Source: Firmicutes bacterium CAG:110 (GTDB lineage: Bacteria; Bacillota; Clostridia; Oscillospirales; Oscillospiraceae). Taken from it: a DNA stretch of 7,637 bases. The DNA is taken from positions 1 through 7,637 of the forward strand of contig HF988010.1 in the NCBI GenBank assembly GCA_000434635.1, read 5' to 3'. Position 1 is the first letter of the stretch. Every line of letters begins with the position of its first letter. Position numbers and translations under genes: made by a program. Below the pieces are notes generated by a model. It was not told where the DNA came from and searched no databases. It worked only from the letters and a program-made list of their open reading frames with translations. Below are positions 1-5,188 of the stretch, piece after piece.

Positions 1-2
1 AA

Positions 3-188
3 GCCTATGGGCGTGAAATACCAGACACCCCGGTGGAAATCACAATTGCCGAGCTTCCGGAAACTACCGTCATGCACAAGAAAGTGTCTGCGCCAGAAGT
101 CGGACGGCACAATTTGCAGACTGTCAAAGTCAGGAATCCCAGCATCAGGCCGAGGGGAGGACAGAAACACATTTGTAAATGCAGTTGA
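3..188 (+). CDS. C-terminal end of an unrecognised protein (5' truncated by window edge)
   Basis: An open frame enters from the left edge (codons start at position 3) and ends at TGA 186-188, giving about 61 residues. I do not recognise the protein. The visible part is rich in V, E, K, P and T, including the stretch PVEITIAELPETTV, then a basic tail ending GGQKHICKCS. By a hand count about two thirds of its codons begin with a purine, as expected for real coding sequence. The exactly codon-aligned antisense frame is also open but has the F/W/H-rich composition typical of an antisense shadow. The gene is followed by a 110-nt gap holding the xer promoter, so it is probably a separate transcription unit. 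No function is proposed. Confidence 0.5.
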   Translation, partial: AYGREIPDTPVEITIAELPETTVMHKKVSAPEVGRHNLQTVKVRNPSIRPRGGQKHICKCS

Positions 189-214
189 AGCCATAATAAT
201 CCTTTATCAAAGCG

Positions 215-244
215 AACGCAACAAAATAAAAATTTTGTTGCGTT
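215..244. repeat. Perfect 13-bp inverted repeat overlapping the xer -35 box
   Basis: AACGCAACAAAAT (215-227) is perfectly repeated in inverse as ATTTTGTTGCGTT (232-244) with a 4-nt AAAA loop. The right arm covers the whole proposed -35 hexamer TTGCGT (238-243). Neither strand has a U-tract after the stem, so it is a poor rho-independent terminator. Its position suggests an operator, although a transcript-end hairpin for the upstream gene is possible. Confidence 0.7.
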
Positions 245-266
245 TAAAGCGGATGTATGCTATAAT
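238..266 (+). promoter_or_regulatory. Sigma-A promoter of the xer/XRE unit
   Basis: -35 TTGCGT (238-243), a 17-nt spacer and a perfect -10 TATAAT (261-266) preceded by TGC, which makes an extended -10. Transcription would start near 273, leaving a short leader with the ribosome binding site AGGAGGT (288-294) five nt before the ATG at 299. Confidence 0.7.
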
Positions 267-298
267 GATGGCATCAATCAAGTTTACAGGAGGTCCTT

Positions 299-1327
299 AT
301 GCAGCGATACCATGATTGTCCCCAGGTGCTGCGGGAGTTTTTGATCTACCACGAAAATATCAAGGGTCAGTCGCCGCTGACAATTTCGGAGTACTATCTG
401 GATTTGAGAATGTTCTTGCGCTTCATAAAGCTCATGCGAAATGATATGCCAATGAGCACGAATCTGGATGACATCGATATCAAGGAAATTGACATTCAAT
501 TTATCCGGGATATCGACACATCGGATATTTTCGACTTTCTTTCCTATTTGGCCAATGACCGGGCAATTAACCCGGATTCAGCTGCTCCGGAGTACGGAAT
601 TTCCCCTGCCGCAAGGGCCAGAAAGCTTTCGTCCATTAAGTCCTTCTATAAATATCTGACCACACGAACCAAGCAGCTGCAGGAGAACCCTGTGGCAGAT
701 CTGGAATATCCAAAGCTTCGCAAAAGTCTCCCCAAGTATCTTACCATGGAACAGTCCGCCGCGCTGCTGAAATCGGTGTCCGGGCAGAACGAAAAAAGGG
801 ATTATGCGATTTTGATGCTGTTTCTCAACTGCGGGATACGGCGCAGCGAACTTGTGAATCTGAACCTGTCGGACGTTTATGAAGACAGAATCCGCGTCAT
901 TGGCAAGGGCAACAAAGAACGGTTTGTCTATTTTGGCTCTGCCTGCCGGAAAGCGATCGACGCCTATCTTCCGGAACGCAATCAGAAAGTGCTTACAGAC
1001 AATCGGGCACTGTTTGGTTCACGGGACAATAACCGGATCAGTGTGACGGCCGTTCATCGTCTGGTGAAAAAAGCGCTTTTACAGGCTGGACTGGATTCTA
1101 CCCAATATTCTGCCCATAAACTGCGTCATACGGCAGCGACCATGATGCTTTCCGGCGGCGTGGATGTCAAAACCGTTCAGGAAGTCCTCGGACATGAGAA
1201 CCTGAACACGACTCAGATTTACACGCATATTGAAAGTACAGAGCTGAAAATCGCCGCAGAGGCGAATCCCCTTTCCAAGCTTGACTTTTCTGATAAAATG
1301 GAAGATAATAACGATAGCAACCAATAA
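299..1327 (+). CDS. xerC: Xer-type tyrosine recombinase (XerC/XerD family)
   Basis: Site-specific recombinase that breaks and rejoins DNA through a covalent 3'-phosphotyrosine. In this family the usual job is resolving chromosome dimers at dif, in the cytoplasm. The 342-aa protein has an N-terminal SAM-like core-binding domain (about 8-125) and a C-terminal catalytic domain (about 145-320). All active-site residues are visible: R181 in GIRRSEL, K203 in the GKG hairpin, H273 and R276 in HKLRHT, H299 in LGH, and nucleophile Y308 in IYTH. It is longer than the usual ~300 aa, mainly from an acidic D/I-rich insertion around 48-78. The start is fixed by AGGAGGT five nt upstream. The XRE gene follows after 31 nt, probably in the same transcript. 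The family is certain; whether this is the dif-acting housekeeping Xer or a paralogue is not shown by the sequence. Confidence 0.9.
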   Translation: MQRYHDCPQVLREFLIYHENIKGQSPLTISEYYLDLRMFLRFIKLMRNDMPMSTNLDDIDIKEIDIQFIRDIDTSDIFDFLSYLANDRAINPDSAAPEYGISPAARARKLSSIKSFYKYLTTRTKQLQENPVADLEYPKLRKSLPKYLTMEQSAALLKSVSGQNEKRDYAILMLFLNCGIRRSELVNLNLSDVYEDRIRVIGKGNKERFVYFGSACRKAIDAYLPERNQKVLTDNRALFGSRDNNRISVTAVHRLVKKALLQAGLDSTQYSAHKLRHTAATMMLSGGVDVKTVQEVLGHENLNTTQIYTHIESTELKIAAEANPLSKLDFSDKMEDNNDSNQ

Positions 1328-1358
1328 TTGACAAAGTAATAGTGGAGAAAATACAATT

Positions 1359-1805
1359 ATGTCGATTGGTGAACGGATTACCGAGCTTCGAAAAATGCAG
1401 AATCTATCTCAGGGACAGCTTGCACAAGCCATGGATGTGTCGCGTCAGGCCGTCAGCAAGTGGGAAAACGATCAGACAAGTCCGGACTCGCTCAAGATGA
1501 TCCGGCTGGCTGAGGTACTTGACACGGACATCGAGTACCTCACAACTGGCCGCAGAAACTACGGCAGACGGCCTCCTGTAGTTCTAAAGACGGTGGAAAC
1601 CGTCGAAAAGGTTATCGAAAAGCCTGTAGTGCGGGTCGTTGAGAAGGTTGTAGAAAAACCGGTGGAAAAAACCGTAGTGCAGTATGTGGAAAAGCCGGTC
1701 ATCAAAAAGGTTTTTCGGACAAAATATCTCAGAAACCCGGCAGAGCTAGCTATCGTTGGGATCGTTTGCTTTCTGCTGGGGCTGCTGGTGGGTTATTTGC
1801 TGTAG
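1359..1805 (+). CDS. XRE-family regulator with EKPV repeats and C-terminal membrane anchor
   Basis: A 148-aa protein. Residues 4-61 form a classic XRE/Cro helix-turn-helix; the recognition region SRQAVSKWEND and the following SPDSL are typical. Residues 82-117 are three tandem 12-residue repeats, each containing EKPV (at 87-90, 99-102, 111-114), rich in V, K and E. A basic segment (KKVFRTKYLRN) leads into one hydrophobic segment at about 129-148 that ends the protein. The architecture is thus a cytoplasmic DNA-binding head tethered to the membrane by a tail anchor. A weak GGAG (1344-1347) lies 11 nt before the ATG. The gene is the last of the xer transcript and is followed by a terminator. 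The target is unknown; the HTH and membrane segment are clear, but the role is not. Confidence 0.85.
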   Translation: MSIGERITELRKMQNLSQGQLAQAMDVSRQAVSKWENDQTSPDSLKMIRLAEVLDTDIEYLTTGRRNYGRRPPVVLKTVETVEKVIEKPVVRVVEKVVEKPVEKTVVQYVEKPVIKKVFRTKYLRNPAELAIVGIVCFLLGLLVGYLL

Positions 1806-1839
1806 CCCCCTCTCCCCTCTCGTTTATCTCAATAATCGT

Positions 1840-1869
1840 AAAAGGCAGGGATTTCCTCCCTGCCTTTTT
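1840..1869. terminator. Rho-independent terminator, probably bidirectional
   Basis: A 12-bp perfect stem (1840-1851 pairing with 1857-1868, core AGGCAGGGA/TCCCTGCCT) with a 5-nt loop, followed on the + strand by a T run (1865-1869). The A run at its left gives a short U tract on the - strand too. It lies between convergent genes, 34 nt after the XRE stop and 81 nt beyond the radA stop, so it can serve both. Confidence 0.9.
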
Positions 1870-1900
1870 GTTATCCGCTTCCCTACAATTTTTAATATTT

Positions 1901-1922
1901 TAGTTGAATTAAGCGTCAACTA
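1901..1922. repeat. Small inverted repeat in the radA 3' gap
   Basis: TAGTTGA (1901-1907) and TCAACTA (1916-1922) form a 7-bp inverted repeat with an 8-nt loop. Just beyond, TTGCATAT occurs twice (1927-1934 and 1943-1950) with a 16-nt period. Neither has a U-tract or other recognisable signal, and the rest of 1870-1949 shows nothing else. Confidence 0.35.
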
Positions 1923-1949
1923 CCGGTTGCATATACAGTTTCTTGCATA

Positions 1950-3311
1950 TTATAACGCCATTTCAATCGCTTCGCGCAGATTCTTGACGCGATACACCGT
2001 CAGACCGGCGGGAATCTCTGCCTTGTCTGATCCGCTCTTGGGGATGATACATTTTTTGAAGCCCAGCCGCATAATTTCCGCCAAACGCTGATTCAAATGG
2101 GACACGGCGCGGATCTCTCCCGTCAGTCCCACCTCCCCTATTGCTGCCAGATCGTCCGCAATGGGAACATCCCGGTAAGAGGATGCCACCGCCAAAACCA
2201 CCGGCAGATCTGCACCGGGCTCGTCAAGCCGTAATCCACCGATCACGTTGATATATGCGTCAAACAGGTTCAGCTTCATCCCGGCCCGTTTTTCTGTCAC
2301 GGCCATGAGCAGAACCGCACGGTTAAAATCAAAACCGTCAGCCGCCCGTCGGGGGACATTGAAAGTCGTTTTCGTTACCAACGCCTGAACTTCGGCCAAT
2401 ACCGGGCGGGTTCCCTCCATAACACAGGCCACGCAGGTTCCGCTTGCCCCCTCCGGGCGTCCTTCCAGCAGCATCTGGGACGGGTTGGGCACCTCGGCCA
2501 AGCCGTCGTCCAGCATTTCAAACACGCCGATCTCATTGGTGGAGCCGAAACGGTTCTTTGCCGCCCGCAGGAGACGGTAGGACGTGTTGGGGTCGCCCTC
2601 AAAATACAGGACGCAGTCCACCATGTGCTCCAGAACCTTGGGGCCTGCGATATTGCCGTCTTTATTGATATGCCCCACCACGAACACCGTGATGCCCTGA
2701 CTCTTGCTCAGCTGCATCATGGTCATGGTGCAGTCTTTCACCTGAGAGACGCTTCCCGGGGAGGACTCGTTTTCCTCATTATAGAGGGTCTGGATGGAGT
2801 CTACGATGAGAATATCGGGTTTCATCGCTTCTGCGGCGTCCACAATGTCGGAAAGTCTTGTTTCCGAGAGAATAAATAGTTCTTCCGGCGCAACGCCAAG
2901 ACGCTCTGCCCGAAGCTTCAGCTGCCGCTCGCTTTCCTCGCCGGACACGTACAGCACCCGACGGCCGACGCACAGACTGCTGCAAATTTGCAGCAAAAGC
3001 GTGGACTTGCCGATGCCGGGAGCGCCGCCCACCAGCACCAGACTGCCTGCAACCGCGCCGCCGCCCAGAACCCGATCCAATTCCCCCATGCCGGTGGAAA
3101 ACCGGATTTCTCCGTCGCTGGTGATTTCCCGGATGCGCTGGGGCTTCCGGCTCATGCCCACGGGAGCCGATTTCGCCTTGCCGGCGGCCACGGGCTTTTC
3201 CACATGTTCCTCCATGGTATTGTACGCGCCGCAGCTGGGGCAGCGTCCCATCCACTTGGGGGTCTCATTGCCGCAGTTGGTGCAGTAAAAAACAGTTTTC
3301 GTTTTCGCCAT
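1950..3311 (-). CDS. radA: DNA repair/recombination protein RadA (Sms)
   Basis: A RecA-like ATPase that helps process recombination intermediates and branch migration during DNA repair. At 453 aa it has the normal family length. In order: an N-terminal zinc finger with C10, C13, C24 and C27; the RecA-type ATPase core with Walker A GGAPGIGKST (95-104), Walker B ILIVDS (167-172), and the RadA signature KNRFG (252-256); and a C-terminal Lon-protease-like domain (about 280-453) that in this family is structural. The ATG is preceded by AAAGGAGA (3318-3325 on the - strand) at good spacing. It has its own sigma-A promoter overlapping the cwlD stop, so it can be expressed apart from the cwlD gene 53 nt upstream. 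The downstream end is the shared terminator at 1840-1869. Confidence 0.97.
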   Translation of the reverse strand: MAKTKTVFYCTNCGNETPKWMGRCPSCGAYNTMEEHVEKPVAAGKAKSAPVGMSRKPQRIREITSDGEIRFSTGMGELDRVLGGGAVAGSLVLVGGAPGIGKSTLLLQICSSLCVGRRVLYVSGEESERQLKLRAERLGVAPEELFILSETRLSDIVDAAEAMKPDILIVDSIQTLYNEENESSPGSVSQVKDCTMTMMQLSKSQGITVFVVGHINKDGNIAGPKVLEHMVDCVLYFEGDPNTSYRLLRAAKNRFGSTNEIGVFEMLDDGLAEVPNPSQMLLEGRPEGASGTCVACVMEGTRPVLAEVQALVTKTTFNVPRRAADGFDFNRAVLLMAVTEKRAGMKLNLFDAYINVIGGLRLDEPGADLPVVLAVASSYRDVPIADDLAAIGEVGLTGEIRAVSHLNQRLAEIMRLGFKKCIIPKSGSDKAEIPAGLTVYRVKNLREAIEMAL

Positions 3312-3339
3312 TGTGTTTCTCCTTTGGTCTGTTTTCTCT

Positions 3340-3368
3340 ATTATATCAGCGAAAACCTATTCGGTCAA
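3340..3368 (-). promoter_or_regulatory. Sigma-A promoter of radA, embedded in the end of cwlD
   Basis: On the - strand, -35 TTGACC (3368-3363), a 17-nt spacer and a perfect -10 TATAAT (3345-3340) preceded by TGA (extended -10). The -35 hexamer contains the TGA stop codon of cwlD. Predicted start is near 3333, just upstream of the radA ribosome binding site. Confidence 0.8.
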
Positions 3369-4066
3369 GTGTTCGATAGATATTGACTGACCGTTGCCGC
3401 AATGACACAGCAAAGTTTTTTCTGATACGTGCCGCAGCTGAGTTTGGCTTCCTCCTCCGCGTTGGACAGGAAGCCGCACTCGATCAGCACGCCAGTGCAG
3501 TCAATGTGTTCCATCAGATAAACGCCGTCGCTTTTCTTGCATTTTCGTTTGCTGCCTGGGTTCAGGGTGGAGACCAGCCTCTCCTGAAGCAGTTTCGCCA
3601 GTTGAGCGCTGCCCTCTGTCCCGGCGTAAAACACCTGTGCGCCGCTGTAGCGGCTGTCGGTAAAATTGTTTTGATGGATGCTCAGCAGCAGAGCGTTTTC
3701 CGTCTTGTTGACGATGCGCACGCGCTCTTTCAGGTCGGATATTTTTTTCTGTGCGATGGTCTCCCCTTTCGTGTAGATGGACGTGTCCGTCGTGCGGGTC
3801 ATCCGGGTGTCATAGCCCAGCAGGTGGAACAGGTCATTTAAGCGGAGGGAAATTTCCAGATTGTATGTACTTTCCAGCACCCCCCGGCAGGATGTCGCGC
3901 CGCCGTCCTCTCCGCCATGCCCCGCGTCGATGATGATGCAGTTTCCCCGCTTTAACGGGGCGGCTTCGACCATGACGGACACGGTGCGGCAGCCCCATTC
4001 CGCCGCGGCCAGCGTCCCCAGAACGATCAGAATATACAATAGCCCCCAGAGTTTTCGCTTTATCAT
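3365..4066 (-). CDS. cwlD: Membrane-anchored N-acetylmuramoyl-L-alanine amidase, CwlD type
   Basis: A zinc amidase of the Amidase_3 family that removes the peptide from muramic acid. CwlD does this in the spore cortex as a step toward muramic-delta-lactam, which germination lytic enzymes need. Numbering from the longest frame (GTG at 4075), a membrane segment or uncleaved signal lies at about 9-25, and the catalytic domain runs from 45 to the end. Zinc ligands are H53 (DAGHGG), E68 and H134 (SIHQN); catalytic E199 is in IECGF. Length matches Bacillus CwlD (about 237 aa). I prefer the ATG at 4066 (233 aa) because GAGGTGGT sits just before it, whereas the upstream GTG has no ribosome binding site. 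Divergence from the cotJ genes supports a sporulation role; other Amidase_3 hydrolases share these motifs. Confidence 0.88.
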   Translation of the reverse strand: MIKRKLWGLLYILIVLGTLAAAEWGCRTVSVMVEAAPLKRGNCIIIDAGHGGEDGGATSCRGVLESTYNLEISLRLNDLFHLLGYDTRMTRTTDTSIYTKGETIAQKKISDLKERVRIVNKTENALLLSIHQNNFTDSRYSGAQVFYAGTEGSAQLAKLLQERLVSTLNPGSKRKCKKSDGVYLMEHIDCTGVLIECGFLSNAEEEAKLSCGTYQKKLCCVIAATVSQYLSNT

Positions 4067-4083
4067 GGACACCACCTCGTCAA

Positions 4084-4111
4084 AGTCTATGCGTCCTCCC
4101 TGCCGTCATGA
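4084..4111 (-). promoter_or_regulatory. Possible mother-cell (sigma-E-like) promoter of cwlD
   Basis: On the - strand, TCATGA(C) (4111-4105) resembles the sigma-E -35, and CATAGACT (4091-4084) matches 7 of 8 bases of the sigma-E -10 consensus CATACAnT. The spacing is about 13-14 nt. The inferred start lies just before the GAGGTGGT ribosome binding site. The motifs are degenerate, so this is an inference supported by gene function. Confidence 0.4.
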
Positions 4112-4138
4112 ACCTTTTTGCAAAAACCGCATAGAATG
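4112..4138 (+). promoter_or_regulatory. Possible mother-cell (sigma-E/sigma-K-like) promoter of the cotJ genes
   Basis: The -10 candidate CATAGAATG (4130-4138) fits CATAnnnT of sigma-K and 7 of 8 bases of the sigma-E -10. AC at 4112-4113, 16 nt upstream, fits a sigma-K -35. A sigma-E reading would use TCATGAA at 4106-4112 with a too-long 17-nt spacer. A 12-bp palindrome TTTTTGCAAAAA (4115-4126) lies in the spacer. The cotJ operon of Bacillus is transcribed in the mother cell, which supports the placement. Confidence 0.4.
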
Positions 4139-4182
4139 ACCCGGAGCGACAAATTTAGCAAAAATGTTAGGAGGAATGACCT

Positions 4183-4629
4183 TTGGATAACCAGAAAAAG
4201 GAGGAAAACGGCCGCGAAGGGCGGCTTCCGGCCATGGCGCCGCTGGCAAATCCCTATGTTCCCTTCCAGCTGGAAAACCCGCCGCAGTATGAGGCGCAGA
4301 AGGGTCTGGTGAGGGGAACGCTGTTCCCCGGGCTGGATCTCCCCTTCATGGGCATGGTGAATCTGAACGAGCTGCCGGAAACGCCTTCGTCGCAGATGCA
4401 GGCACTGGCCTTTGCCGTTCAGGAGCTGGCGCTGTATCTGGACACCCACCGGGACGACCGGGAGGCGCTGGAGCTGTACCGCCGCTATCAGCAGCTTCTG
4501 GAAAAGGTGCGGGCGGAATATCAGAAATGCTTTGGCCCCCTGAACCACGGCACGCCGCAGACATCCGAGAGCTACCAATGGCTGGATGACCCGTGGCCGT
4601 GGGAATACACGACGAATAAGGAGGCGTAA
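4183..4629 (+). CDS. cotJA-cotJB: Fused CotJA-CotJB spore coat protein
   Basis: A 148-aa protein that joins two coat proteins normally made from separate genes. Residues about 18-58 match CotJA (PYVPFQLENPPQYEAQKG then GTLFPGLDLPF). Residues about 71-142 match CotJB (ELALYLDTHRDD, a helical LYRRYQQLLEKV segment, FGPLNHG, and the terminal WLDDPWPWE). Both CotJA and CotJB are about 80-90 aa alone in Bacillus, so the fusion is slightly shorter than their sum. In the family they assemble with CotJC into the inner coat made by the mother cell. Translation starts at TTG 4183, eight nt after AGGAGG (4169-4174); the ATG at 4176 reads only four codons and the next in-frame ATG is residue 18. The ribosome binding site of cotJC lies inside its last codons, so the two genes are cotranscribed. 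Confidence 0.85.
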   Translation: MDNQKKEENGREGRLPAMAPLANPYVPFQLENPPQYEAQKGLVRGTLFPGLDLPFMGMVNLNELPETPSSQMQALAFAVQELALYLDTHRDDREALELYRRYQQLLEKVRAEYQKCFGPLNHGTPQTSESYQWLDDPWPWEYTTNKEA

Positions 4630-4631
4630 CC

Positions 4632-5174
4632 ATGTTTGTATATGATAAGAAGCTGCAATATCCGGTGAAAATTGCCGCGGTGAATCCCCGGCTTGCCGCC
4701 ATCATCATTTCCCAGTACGGCGGCCCCGACGGCGAATTGGGTGCGTCCCTGCGGTATCTGTCCCAGCGATATGCCATGCCCTTTGACGAGCTGAAAGGGC
4801 TGCTGACAGATATCGGAACAGAAGAACTGGGGCATTTGGAAATGATCGGCGCGATCGTCCACCAGTTGACGCGGAATCTGAAGGATTCTCAGATGAAGGA
4901 TTCGGCGTTTGCGCCCTATTTTGTGGACCACACTGCGGGGGTCTACCCTACCGCCGCTTCCGGATCTCCGTGGAACGCCGCGTCCATGGCGGTGAAAGGC
5001 GACCCCATGGCCGACCTTGTGGAGGACATGGCAGCGGAACAGAAGGCGCGGGTGACCTATGACAATATTCTGCGGCTTTCTGACGACCCGGATGTGAACG
5101 ATGTCATTAAGTTTCTGCGGGAACGGGAGGTCGTGCATTTCCAGCGCTTCGGCGAAGCACTGCAATCAAGATGA
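4632..5174 (+). CDS. cotJC: Manganese-catalase-like spore coat protein CotJC, C-terminal tail missing
   Basis: A ferritin-like di-manganese protein of the coat, associated with CotJA/CotJB; members may break down hydrogen peroxide in the coat. The 180-aa sequence keeps the full expected metal set by comparison with Lactobacillus manganese catalase: E35 (GPDGE), E65 and H68 (EELGH), E136 (AAEQKAR) and H169 (EREVVH). AAGGAGG (4618-4624) lies seven nt before the ATG, and only two nt separate it from the fused cotJA-cotJB stop. Family proteins, as I recall them, continue after FQRFGEAL with a further amphipathic tail of roughly 10-25 residues. Here the match ends at L177, three residues (QSR) follow, then the stop, and a serine recombinase gene begins 11 nt later. 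I infer truncation by insertion. The metal core remains, so the protein may still work. Confidence 0.93.
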   Translation: MFVYDKKLQYPVKIAAVNPRLAAIIISQYGGPDGELGASLRYLSQRYAMPFDELKGLLTDIGTEELGHLEMIGAIVHQLTRNLKDSQMKDSAFAPYFVDHTAGVYPTAASGSPWNAASMAVKGDPMADLVEDMAAEQKARVTYDNILRLSDDPDVNDVIKFLREREVVHFQRFGEALQSR

Positions 5175-5188
5175 AGTATAAAAAATTA
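5160..5188. other. Putative element boundary / attachment-site edge in cotJC
   Basis: Recognisable CotJC sequence ends at the CTG codon 5160-5162, cotJC stops at 5174, and the recombinase stop codon is at 5186-5188 on the other strand. Large serine recombinases usually sit directly beside their attachment site, so a crossover somewhere in this short interval is expected. The exact core cannot be defined because the other junction is outside the window. Confidence 0.35.

Noticed and set aside
1..194. - strand ORF starting at 194 with AAAGGA at 205-200, open to the left edge
   Set aside because: It is exactly codon-aligned antisense to the + frame ending at 188; first-position purine content and amino-acid composition (many F, W, H) favour the + frame.
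213..246. Possible LexA-type SOS box in CGAAC... near the xer promoter
   Set aside because: The CGAAC half-site has no matching GTTCG-type partner at the required spacing; the 13-bp inverted repeat explains the symmetry better.
1328..1357. TTGACA-N18-TACAAT immediately after the xer stop, a tempting promoter for the XRE gene
   Set aside because: The -10 ends two nt before the ATG, so transcription would begin inside the coding region. A later start (M13) would break the first HTH helix.
2794..3386. Long + strand ORFs over radA
   Set aside because: Both are shadows of the GC-rich radA coding sequence, whose own motifs are unambiguous.
5146..5158. GCTTC-GGC-GAAGC inverted repeat at the end of cotJC as an attachment-site arm
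   Set aside because: It encodes conserved FGEA residues of CotJC and can be explained by codon choice; there is no second copy in the window to support it.
4087..5165. Two long - strand ORFs antisense to the cotJ genes
   Set aside because: They are H/R/Q-rich antisense shadows of clearly recognisable CotJA/CotJB/CotJC frames.
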